DNA of 64,000 bases from Ehretia macrophylla (Eukaryota > Streptophyta > Magnoliopsida > Boraginales > Ehretiaceae): contig CM075773.1 of assembly GCA_037974665.1 (NCBI GenBank), positions 48,190,080 through 48,254,079 on the forward strand, written 5' to 3'. Shown here one piece after another: positions 23,854 through 34,185 of the stretch (the first letter of the stretch is position 1; the number at the start of each line of letters is the position of its first letter). Made by a program: the position numbers and the translations under genes. The notes beneath the pieces were generated by a model. The model was not told the origin of the DNA. It did no database searches and worked only from the letters and a program-made list of their open reading frames with translations.

Positions 23854-25349
23854 GACAATAAGGACAAGCTTGATATCTTTCGCTGATTTCTCGTAATATT
23901 TTGTCTCCTTCTGCTCTATGAATAAAATTCTGGTTTATTGCACTGGAAATAAAGAAAAAAAAAACCATGAAATTTAATGTTTAGGACAAGTCTACATGGG
24001 AAGTGAAAATGGAAGAAACAGGTAAGGTAGGTTCGACTCTTACATAAAGAATAAATCTCATATTACATGTACGTAAAGTTCATTCTCTTTTTATTTGGTC
24101 GAACAAACAAGTATAACATTGTCATCCAGGTATCTTGTTATATATACTAGAGAGTTCGGGTCTTGAGTGAGGGCAATTTCGAAAACAAACAAGCATGGGG
24201 TTGTCATCCATGTGTCTTGTTACATAATACCATCATCTCACTGCAGTGCCTTCTTCGTAATTTGACGTGAATCATTAACATGAAGAAACGTATATTAATT
24301 GGGGACTAGACAAATTAGCTTTTATGATATGAATATCAATTAATGCGAGCATGAGGCGAATGATTTAATTCTGCAACTTAGGACAAGTTAATCATGATGC
24401 TAGTGACTTAGCTGGAAAAAAAAAAAATGGACTAGCATTCTAGTCAAATCAAGTTGTAAAATTAATTTTCACATAAAAACATATTCAAAATATTAGGAAG
24501 AAATTTAATTTCTTATTAGTAAACCAAGTCTTCACCATCAATGGTAGTAGAAACGCTACTTTCTTTGCCCATCTTTACGTAACATTCTTTCTTGTTAAGT
24601 TGCTATGCTCAGAGTTTTGGGGTCCCTTCTGGGTTATGTGCCGGGAACCAAGTTTTACGAGTCGCACAGAGCGGGTTCTAACGGATATATCTTTTAGTTT
24701 CAGGTATTTCAACTGTTCTGAACCTTGTGTTTTGATGCTTATATTTGTCGACTCTGTGGAAAGGCGTATCTCAACCCTAATCTCCGAAGTTGGGAGCCGA
24801 ACAGAGCGTCTGCTGCGCGCGCTCCGTTTACAACAATAATCATAAATTTTAAAATTATTTCATAAATTATATGAAGTAAATTGATTTTAGCTCTTGGGGG
24901 TATATGCACTATTTCACACGATCATAAGGAGGTTATTAGCTTGTTTAAAAATTATAGAGAAAAAACGTACACTTTTCCCTAACTACAAGGGTTAAAACAT
25001 TTTATCTGATAATTAAACTCAGATGCAGAGGTTTTAATGTTTCCTTAATCATCTTAAAACGTTACTTCGTTGAAATAATGTTTAGGGAGTTTCTTTAAAA
25101 TGATCAACAAACATGTGCGGCCAAGAAAAAATATATTTGAATCCTATTATATGTGGCAACATATCACCATCACATACACTGATGACATATGCAACCAGCT
25201 ATCCATTTGTAAGAAAGTTTTATACTTGTTAAAGAGAGGAGGATTACCTAAAAGTTAAATATAATAGTTAAGCAAAAATTCGTAGCACTTAAAAATTTTA
25301 AATTTAAATTACAACTTTGACTTCTATTTAAATAAATAAATAAATAAAT

Positions 25350-25742
25350 GGGTAAATAGTGTATTATCTCCCTCTGTTTTGTTAAAAATATACAATATCT
25401 CTCTGTGTTTTAAAAATTAACTGATTACCTCCCTGTATGTTGTTAAAAGTGCACAATACTCCCTTGTGTTTTATAAAAGTAACTGATTACCCCATTGTGT
25501 TTTATAAAAGTAGCTGATTACCATCTTGTGTTTTATAAAAGTAGTTGATTGCCCCCCTATATTTTCTAACAAAAGTGCTAATTTTTAAAAAATACAGGGG
25601 GGTAATCAACTATTTTTATAAAACACAGGAGGGTAATCAGCTAATTTTTAAAATATAGGGAGAATAATTAGCTAATTTTTAAAATACAAAGAGGTATTGT
25701 ATATTTTTAACAAAATACAAGAAAATAATACACTATTTACCC
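25350..25742. mobile_element. Mutator-type MITE with long terminal inverted repeats
   Basis: Ends are GGGTAAATAGTGTATTAT and its exact inverse ATAATACACTATTTACCC, and pairing continues inward through GTTAAAAATATACAATA. Between the arms the unit TTGTGTTTTATAAAAGTA-CTGATTACC is repeated four to five times on the left and inverted on the right. Flanking 9-mers TAAATAAAT fit a Mutator-type duplication but lie in an AAAT microsatellite, so the TSD is not independent evidence. Confidence 0.7.
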
Positions 25743-26009
25743 TAAATAAATAAAGGATTGATAACAATAATTTTTTATTTATAAGTATCATATCGACCAA
25801 ATTAAACAAATGATAGTGCATATACAAAAAGAATTCAAGTACAATTTACAATTGATCGACCCCTACACTCTTCGACAACTGCACCAGAAAGCGCAGCCCT
25901 ACATTGCTAGCCAGGAAGAATCTCTCTTGCAGTATCCGATGATACTAATGCAATTAGAAGAATAGGTGAAGTGGAAATTGATTCGTAAGAAAAAGATTGA
26001 CAATAATAG

Positions 26010-26230
26010 TTTAACAAAGCAAAGGGTCCAAGTCCACGTGCAAATCACGTGGCAAACAAGCCTCGTACGGACCCAGGGGGGTGGAGGCCGTGAGGGAGCA
26101 TTATGGAGGGCATTGTGGAGATGTAATAAGAGATCCATTATTGGGGTTGGGGAACACGTGGGACAGCTAGCATGCGACCGTGGGGACACCACAATCATCA
26201 CCCGACATCTTGTCGGACCATTACATACAA
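26010..26230. promoter_or_regulatory. GC-rich patch with three G-box (CACGTG) palindromes
   Basis: CACGTG occurs at 26035-26040, 26046-26051 and 26155-26160 within a segment clearly richer in G and C than its surroundings. G-boxes bind bZIP and bHLH factors in plants. No coding frame starts nearby, so whether this is a promoter remnant, part of a lost transposon or chance cannot be decided from the sequence. Confidence 0.3.
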
Positions 26231-26699
26231 GTTGCTACTAAATTTAATGCTAATCAACGTTCACCGCACTCATATGATTAATGGTAATTCGGGGGAACTC
26301 TAACCCTTTCCGCCCAATGGTTGAAGAGTGTAAGTATATTTTTTTACGTCACGCTGAATTCAAATTGAATTATATTTTTAGAGAGGTAAATAAATATGTA
26401 GATTTTTTGACTTAGCTTGGTAGGACATAGTTACTGGGCACCTTTAGGATTGATATCCCCATAAACCATTACGGATTCTCGTGAAGAAAGACAAAAACAG
26501 AGAATCTTTCCCTAAAAATATTATCAATTAGCTGATTTTCGACTTCTGAAGATCAAAAAAAAAAAATTATAATATAGTGACATCAGGCATTTGGTTTTCG
26601 AGATCGGCGTGTAAGTCTCTTTTAAATAAATAAAAAATAGTAATCAAATTTTTTTTTTATAGTTATTGCGTTAATTTCAACTCTTAGTTAGTATTTTAA

Positions 26700-26884
26700 A
26701 TGGATTTGGATTCCCTAATAACTTAATAAAGTTACTAAGGAGATCAATGATAATAAAGTGATGATATAATTATTTAATTTTCACATTAAATTATTTAAAT
26801 TATTTTATCATAATTATATCATAATTTTACCACTATTAATTTTTTTAATAATGTTATTGCATTATTAACGATATCCAAATCCAT
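26700..26884. mobile_element. Small AT-rich MITE with inverted ends
   Basis: The end ATGGATTTGGAT is mirrored by ATCCAAATCCAT on the right. Inside, GATGATATAATTATTTAA is opposed by an inverted TTATCATAATTATATCAT. About 185 bases, no coding capacity. The superfamily cannot be assigned. Confidence 0.5.
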
Positions 26885-27649
26885 TCTATATAGTCTTATG
26901 TAGAATTACCACATATAGGTGAATCCTATTTGTTTGAGAACATAAATAATCTGACACATAAAATGCGAAAATAAAAAAAAAAATAAAAAAAAACTAGGTG
27001 GTTCTATTAATTTTTCTTAGTAAAAAAAAAAAATTGCATAAAGATTGCGTGCCTTAGAGAGTACAGTATTTGTCATTGGTGTATTTTAATAATGATGTTG
27101 GCCGTATTATTTTCTAGCTATATTTCCTAGTGTTGAACCAATAATTTTCTTAATCTGGAATATAGTTTCCAATTATGATATGATTTCCATATATTCTTAT
27201 TGACTAATTACGGGTCCCATTGTATGCAAATCATATCATGGTTTTTAAAACCTAGTTAGATAGCAATCTGTCCTATGATCTTATTTTAATTTATAATATG
27301 GTGCAAGTTATATGTTTAAAAACCCAACAAACACCGAAACTTATGCTACTTTTGACCTTAAGACAATATAAAAGAAATGTCTTCATTGTTCTTTAAGGAT
27401 GTAACGGAATTGAATAAGTTTTGTGGAAGGGACTCGGAAACAAGTGTGTGTCTTGCAATAATTTAATGAAGATTGAGATTATTTTTTGAGGATAGAATAT
27501 GTTTGTCCCAAACATGGTTTGGGATTTAGCTCTACAAAGACTAGTTAAGGAGTTCGGGCTGGATTTATTTTTGTAAAACTACACGGTTGAGATTGATTCA
27601 TTTATGAGATGGATGATTAAAATTTCATCTTTTAGTCATTTATAAACAC

Positions 27650-28160
27650 TGTTAAAATATATATTTGTCCCACCTCGAAAAATTAGGAACTCTAAAACTA
27701 CCTTATAAGATCTTGGATTACTTCATTTGACACCAATTGATTTTAAGATGGAACCTCATGCTTTTTAATATGGTATCAGAGTTGGGCCATTGGTCCAATC
27801 ATAATTATCTGCGTGTAACCCATCTTAAATCAGGTCCACTTGTTTTTAATCTTTCACGTATCTTCAATCCGTCACATGTGTCCTACGTGTGTTTAATATT
27901 CCACGTGTGACTCATCTCAAAAATTCGGTCCACATGTATTCAATATTCCAAATGTGACCTGTCTCAAAATTTGGTCCACGCGTGTTCAATTTTCCACGTG
28001 TGACTCCTCTCAAATCAAGTCACACGTGAGGAGGAGTGTTAGAATATACACTTGTCCCACTTCGAAAAATCAGGAACTCTAGAACTTCCTTATAAGAGAT
28101 TATGGACTATTCTACTTAACACCAATTAATTTTAAAAATAAAATTTTATGATTCTTAATA
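27650..28160 (+). mobile_element. TRIM: complete miniature LTR retroelement
   Basis: Two direct terminal repeats of about 122 bp, 27650-27770 and 28037-28160, share TTGTCCCAC(C/T)TCGAAAAAT, AGGAACTCTA and ACACCAATT. Directly after the left repeat lies TGGTATCAGAGTTGGGCC, the classical primer-binding site complementary to initiator Met tRNA. Just before the right repeat is the purine tract GTGAGGAGGAG. AACAC at 27645-27649 and 28161-28165 is a perfect 5-bp target-site duplication. The 266-bp interior has no open frame and consists of imperfect 50-60-bp repeats carrying CACGTGTGAC-like motifs. TRIMs are non-autonomous and mobilised by other LTR elements. Confidence 0.85.
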
Positions 28161-28496
28161 AACACTAATAACTAAGAGACGATACTAATCGACAATACAC
28201 ATCCCAATCTAGACAGTTGGATGGTTACATGCATATAAGCTTTTCCTTTCTCTAGAAAGATTGTCTTTTTTCCTTGTAAGAAACCAACAATATTCAGACA
28301 AGGCAAAATGGTGTGGTGAGAAATCATTGCCCATGTTGTAGTAAAAATATTAGGTGCCCATACTTGTCAAAGTTGAACCAACTTTCTTCACCTTTATGTA
28401 ATGAATCATATGTAGTCTGGTCTTTTCATTACATATGGCATGAAATGTCAGCTCAGATAATATATGACATGGTTTGTTTTGGAAGGTAATGACAGG

Positions 28497-28591
28497 TCGA
28501 GATTTATGCGTAGTTTGGTGGGTTACTCTCTTGATTGTTGAAAGATTAAGGTTCGATTATTAATTACATTGGATCGGGAAAAAAAAAAAAG
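28497..28591 (+). mobile_element. Short SINE-like retroposon
   Basis: About 95 bases with a tRNA-like order: GTAGTTTGGTGGGTTACTC, then the B box AGGTTCGATTATT, then an A run. It is flanked by AAGGTAATGACAGG and AAGTAATGACTGG, an approximate target-site duplication. Confidence 0.45.
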
Positions 28592-28965
28592 AAGTAATGA
28601 CTGGAATTGTTTCATGAGATGTACACAATGATGTTGGCTATAATTTTCCCATGGACTTCAATATAAATGAACCCAAATGTGCAGTTTGAGGAAATAATTA
28701 GAGGGAATGGATTTAAGATTTTTTTTTTTCGCTAAGGAATTGCACATATTTTAAACTCATATACTTTTTTTTTTTGTGGAGAACAATAAATTTTTCAGAT
28801 TAAACATATCCTTACATTTAAAGATAATTTTGAGTCATGCACTGGGGGTTGCTACCTCTACTACCATCCATATATTTCTGTCCCTGATAATTAGCAATTA
28901 ATATATCATTTTTTTTTCACTTGTCATTAAGAATGATATGGTTGTTTAAGAAAACGAAAATAGCC

Positions 28966-29573
28966 AACTCCACAACTTGAGATAAACGCAGAATACCTAA
29001 ACATTGTTTTGTTGCTTGGATGGCCATTCTCGACCGACTGCCAACAAAGATGAGACTTCTCACTTGGGATGTTGTGGATAATAGCACATGTGGTATTTGT
29101 GGTATTGCTTCAGAAGACCGGAAGCACCTCTTTTTCCAATGTGGACTAAGTAAAAGAATCTGGAGAAGAGGACTTGAGTTGGTTTTGCTGCCTGATTCCA
29201 TTCCGTCGTGGGACACCATTGACGAGTGGGTTGAGAGACATTGTCGGGGTTCAGATCTTCAAGTTGTCATTTGTAGACTTCTTTTTTGTGGTGTGGTATA
29301 CAAAATCAGGAAATAAAGGAATAGCAGGATCCATAGCAATAGTTACTCCACCGAGAAGCATGTGTGGAACACGATCTTCTCTTCGATAAAAAATAGATTA
29401 TGTACAAGCAACTCTTTTGCGAGAACTCCTTTTAATGGAATTCTTTCGACTAGATGGCAAGTGGGGGAGTGATGAACTCTCTAGGTGCTTTAGTTTTGGT
29501 TTGATAGATGGAGCTTTATAATCATTTGGAGTTTGAACTTAATAATATACTTTTGCTTTTCCAGCAAAAAAAA
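28966..29573 (+). mobile_element. 5'-truncated LINE fragment with RT zinc-binding domain
   Basis: From 29020 one frame reads MAILDRLPTKMRLLTWDVVD, then STCGICGIASEDRKHLFFQC and LSKRIWRRGLE. This is the C-x2-C-x7-H-x4-C zinc-binding domain (zf-RVT type) found downstream of reverse transcriptase in plant LINEs. The frame closes at 29316; later sequence ends TTTTGCTTTTCCAGC plus an A run at 29565-29573. The reverse transcriptase proper is absent and the frame is broken, so the copy is inactive. Confidence 0.75.
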
Positions 29574-30603
29574 AAATTATCTCATGACAACTTTACTAAA
29601 ACGCAAGGAGATCAGAGTTTCTATGCACCACCTAAAATATTAGAAGCTAAACGGGACCTAAGAAAATATCAAAAAAGCATATAACCGCTTAACTTTAATA
29701 TTTATGTTTTAATATCATTATCCATTGCTTAAGGAGAAAGTTTGATCGAAGTACAAGTAATGTGATAATGACAAGTAAACTAGTAATGAGGCAACCAAAA
29801 ATAAGGTAAGAATATTTTTTTAAAAATGGAAGTAATGCTAATAATAACACTGTTTAAAGAACTACCAACAATAACAATGTTCCGAAGGGTTACATCTCTG
29901 TCTGACAACGTTAGATATTCGACACTCATATAGGTAAAGTGAATGTGCAAAATTAGTTAATCTTCTTGCTCTAAGCCTAACATTCGATATGTCAGATGCA
30001 CATTCTTTCATGGTTTTTTGGATGACGTGAGAATTCAATTTACGGAGTTCGATTATCAAATTATTTGATGGAACTTAATCACAAACTAATAAATTTTCGA
30101 ATATAACACTAGATCCCTACATATACACTAAGTTAATTAAGAACAAAATTTCAAAATAATAAAAAATATCCAAGTCCCCAGCTTGCAAATTCTTTCATGT
30201 TATGAAACCTTGTAACTAATTTCTTTTAAGGAAAGCAATTATGAGTAGTTGAGTACCCAGCTTATATCCTCCAATAATTGGTTCAGGGTTATATATTCAT
30301 GACTAAAATAATTGAGTTCAAAAGCAGAACTATGCTAGCATTTGATTGGATTAATAATTGCAAGAATCATGATGTCTATTTAATAATGACGATTTTTTTT
30401 TTTTTTTTTTGTCAAAATAATGCTGATTCGAAATACAAGGCACCGATGATGATGATGATGATGATTATTAGCTCCTTTATGTGGTCACACGAAGTAATTT
30501 CACATGGTGAGCTCCCTTCAAGTGTAAATTCCCAATGAAAGGGACGTGCTTCGTGCCTGCAAAAGTACTCTTCCATCCGCACCATCGAACGTGTCACACA
30601 ATC

Positions 30604-30960
30604 ACTTTTTTTCTTCTTTTTTTTTGTTGGAAGGAGACAAAGTTTAATACGAACGAACAACCCGATGAAATTTGAAACTCATCCTATCGTTTTCAATCAA
30701 AGTCTGGAGAGTATTTGGAGGTTGATCTAATAAAAACGATCCAAAAGATTGATGAAAATTGTAGTTACTAATCCCGTCAGCGCATCTATTAGTTTCACGA
30801 AAAATATCACCAACCTGACAACCCCCGTGCCTATACAGAATCTCCACACATTTCTTCACTGTAATCTTGAACTGGCTGTTGTAATCAGGTCCTTTTTCAA
30901 GCAAGTTACATATCGCCTCAATGGAAACACACTCACTTTCATATATACCTAAAAAATTGA
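30604..30960 (-). mobile_element. LINE 3' end, RNase H-like C-terminus
   Basis: On the minus strand the frame reads FKITVKKCVEILYRHGGCQV then HIFRET-like GDIFRETNRCADGISNYN, the typical end of the RNase H domain in plant LINEs (R-E-x-N-x-C-A-D). It continues SFGSFLLDQPPNTLQTL to a stop and is followed by a poly-A tract (the T runs at 30606-30625). About 340 bases; upstream domains are missing. Confidence 0.7.
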
Positions 30961-32237
30961 GTGAAATAATTAAATAATTATCTATTATAAATTTATAATA
31001 AACAATTCTACATTCGGATCACAATTTCTTTTTCTATTTTCACTTTTTGTGTCAATATCCAACAAATAAATTCACTTGCTAAGAGACCGAGTGAAGTCAA
31101 GCATGAAGTGTCGAATATTTCTCGTTTGCTATTTTTCTCCCTCATGTCTATATCTTATTCAATATAGTTTTAGTAAAATCCTTGCTATCTTAATTTTTTT
31201 TTACTTTTTTGGCTCTTCAAGAATTAGGTAGAGTGATTTGATAGCAACTCATTGTAATAAAAGATTTAGAGAATGCTCAGAGCGCCGTGATACTATAGGG
31301 TTTGTAGCTTTGGAGTAGATTAGAAGTAATCCTACTTACGATAATGTACTTGTCATCAAAATAAAAAATAAAAAAATCTTTAAAAAAAAAAATTATTACG
31401 GTATTAAAGCTACTTGAACCACATTCGAATGTTTTCCTTCACTAGTGAAATAATTTTAAGCAACCCTTACGTGAGATAATTAAGGCAATTTGAATTCACA
31501 TAGTGATAATGATCAACATAAAATTAATTATAATAATTTTGTATGATCCCAAAGGATTGGCTAGTGACATGTCAATATGATGACATAGATGTTGAACTTA
31601 ACTCAAAAGTTAGAAGGATTATACAAGCTCATAGCTAATTGCTACGTTTTATAAACAAAATTAGAAAATGGAGTACCATCAAAGAGAAAATCAAATGGCA
31701 AGTAAAGCAAAATGTCGTTTGAGTTAGTATAGTACTTAAGAATTATATCTCAAAATTTCAAATTCAATTTCAGTTATTATTGTTGCTCACATTGTCTGAC
31801 AAATTTTTTTTTTATTACGAGTAATTCATCTTTAACAAGATAATATTAAATTTACTTTAAAACGAAGAATTCCACCATGCAGGCAAACAACTCAAAATAC
31901 TACCGGAGCCCAAAAAAGATAAAACACAGGAGGAAATAAAAAAGTGTTGAAGTTTCACGCTCACCATGGCCGTGGGGAAGAAACAGTGGTCCAAAAGTAG
32001 ACGCAACAAGTCATGAGGGTGGAGTGATTGACGAGGAGGGAGTTCAAATGATTGTAGTTTGATGTCATGTCGGGCAAGTGTGCGACAACATGACACGCAC
32101 GGCTGTTGTATGTGGGCCCCCTCAAACTTGAACTGTCTTTTCCGATCTTTTTCCTCAAAATACAATCACCCCCAACAATATGGATTTTTTTGTGTTTTTT
32201 TCCACTGACTCAAGACTCAAACAGAATAAGTTAATAA

Positions 32238-33021
32238 GCCTATCCTTACTAAAGATTTTAAAATGTAAAGAAAAAACAGTTTATTTAATCTTAAACGTTT
32301 GTAAATTTTGACATTTTAGTCTTAAACATTTTAAATCGGATATTTTAGTCCCAAATGTTTAACTTATGTGACACCGTTAGTCCAATCTTCAATTTTTATT
32401 AGATTTTGATCGTTAAAGTCACGTGACTTCATGATGCAAGTAAAAAAAAAACCTTTGAAGCTTTGAAGCTAAATTATGAAAAATTATGTTAGATTTTGAT
32501 CGTTAAAGAGAATGACGCTAAATTACGAAAATAACCTTCAAAGGTTTTTTTTTTTTTTTACTCGCAGCGTGCAGTCACGTGACTTTAACGATCAAAATCT
32601 AACAGAAATTGGAGATTGGACTAACGGTGTCCCATAAGTTAAACGTTTGGGACTAAAGTGTCCGATTTAAAATGTTTAGGACCAAAATGTCAAAACCCAC
32701 AAACGTTTAAGACCAAATGAGTTATTTTCTCAAATGTAAAACATACTAAATTTAAAAATTTTTAGAGATCTAATCTCTAAAAAATATTATTAATAATTTA
32801 AATATACACGAGACCTACTACTTTTCACAACTTTTGAGACAAAATAAAGACTAGTTAGAGCCCAAAATAGAGATTGAGTCTCTATTTTATCTCAAAAGTT
32901 GTGAAAAGTAGTGGATTTCATGTATATTTAAATCATTAATAATATTTTTTAAAAATTGGGTCTTTAAAAATTTTTAAATTTAGTATGTTTTACATTTTAA
33001 AAACTCTTGGTAAGGATAGCC
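32238..33021. mobile_element. Tourist-like MITE (copy C), interrupted by another element
   Basis: The ends are GCCTATCCTTACTAAAGATT and, inverted from the right, GGCTATCCTTACCAAGAGTT, flanked by TAA at 32235-32237 and 33022-33024. Both arms share TTTTAAAATGTAAA near the ends and mirror TTTAGAGATCTAATCTC-like and CTCAAAAGTTGTGAAAAGTA sequence in the centre. The left arm is split at AAATGTAAA by a 462-bp Mutator-like MITE (32270-32731). Without it the element would be about 313 bp, close to copies A and B. Confidence 0.7.
32270..32731. mobile_element. Mutator-like MITE nested in Tourist-like copy C
   Basis: Long terminal inverted repeats: the left arm has TTAATCTTAAACGTTTGT and TTTTGACATTTTAGTC, and the right arm inverted has TTGGTCTTAAACGTTTGT and TTTTGACATTTTGGTC. 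Pairing extends over most of the element (for example GATTTTGATCGTTAAAGTCA with its inverse). A perfect 9-bp duplication AAATGTAAA at 32261-32269 and 32732-32740 is the length expected for Mutator-type transposition. The centre contains GTTAGATTTTGATCGTTAAAG a further time. No coding capacity. Confidence 0.8.
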
Positions 33022-33781
33022 TAAAGATAAGGTACAATTAGAAGTTCCGTGTTTATTTACGGTTTCAACTTTTATTATACTACATAAAATAAATGTATTT
33101 TTTTCTTACAATAAAAGCTGAAATTATAATCTAAAATCAAAACTGCTACCTACCGACTATTTCACCTTTCTTTCTTTTTTTAGAGATGATGTAGAAACAT
33201 AATTGATAAAACTCAACTATTAACTGATAAATTTTTAAATATAACAATACACATTTACACATATACTAAATCAATTAAAAACAAAACTTTAAAATAATTA
33301 AAAGTATCAAATTTACTACTTTATAAAAGAAATTTCATTTTTACTATCCGTGAATCATATCCTAAGAGCACCGTTCTTTCTTCTAGGTGTAACAGCCAAT
33401 GCATCTTTACGTGACATAGATGTCTGAAACCACGTGTCTTCCATTTAGACATGTTGGTCCACGTGAGTTCTTGTATATTTAGCATTTAGTAAAAGAAGTA
33501 GAAACATGGGAAGTTTTTGGAGTTGAAACACTTGCACGCTTTCCTCATTTTCTTCCGCCCCCCTTTCCCACGTGAACTCCCACTCCTCTTTGTCTCCTTA
33601 ACACAGCCTTCGGCCCTACTTGTGCCCCCCTCCTCATGCCTCACCTTTCTATCCAGCTTTGCTTGGCTCGGCTTTGCCCTTGGCCCAGCTCAATCTTGAC
33701 CATGATATTTACTCAAAATAAATTATAGAAAAAAAATCTTGACCAGATAATACTTTGTACATATTAACATTATAGTATATT

Positions 33782-34057
33782 GCCCCCAAGGGGTAGCTAA
33801 TATGATAATGCAGTAGTGAAGTAACTTGTAGAGCGAGTTCGAAACTCATTGTATTTATAGATTTTCATACTATAATCAATTGAGATCAAATTTTTGATTA
33901 AATTAGTAAATATATTGGAGTGTATTGCTGCATCTATGAGTTTACTAATTGATGATCGAGTTTCGTTGAAAAAATCAGTAGTCGAGCTCTAACAGAAAAA
34001 TTAGTGGTTGGACTCTGCTAACAGGGTTTTCGCATCAACAAAAAAAAGAAAAGAAAA
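33782..34057 (+). mobile_element. tRNA-derived SINE with 15-bp target-site duplication
   Basis: The head includes GGGTAGCTAATATGATAATG, GCAGTAGTGAAGTAAC and a B box GAGTTCGAAACTC. The body ends TCTGCTAACAGGGTTTTCGC followed by ATCAAC and an A-rich tail. ACATTATAGTATATT (33767-33781) and ACATTATAATATATT (34058-34072) flank it with one difference. No open frame. Confidence 0.75.
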
Positions 34058-34129
34058 ACATTATAATATATTAACCTAATATATTAGTTTAGTGGTGGCT
34101 CGTATAAAATATAAACGAATATACTCATG

Positions 34130-34185
34130 TCTCTAGTTATCGCGGCATATTGCTCCATGGTTACTAGCGATTCCAACTTCATATT
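34130..34185 (-). other. Possible relic of mitochondrial small-subunit rRNA sequence
   Basis: On the minus strand ATGAAGTTGGAATCGCTAGT is followed by AACCATGGAGCAATATGCCG, resembling the conserved 16S/rrn18 3' region (GAAGTTGGAATCGCTAGTAATCG..., then GGATCAGCATGCCGCGG). Similarity fades after about 50 bases on each side. The long conserved core makes chance unlikely, but the fragment is very short. GAAGTTGG rather than GAAGCTGG favours a mitochondrial over a plastid source. Confidence 0.4.

Noticed and set aside
31857..32165. Opposing open frames near 31.9-32.2 kb, with CACCATGGCCGTGGGGAAGAA suggestive of a ribosomal protein start
   Set aside because: Only the first few residues resemble a ribosomal S3a start; the frame stops after about 16 codons and neither strand gives a family match.
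33517..33699. 60-codon hydrophobic frame
   Set aside because: Pyrimidine-rich sequence gives spurious Leu/Phe/Ser/Pro; no start context, splice sites or family.
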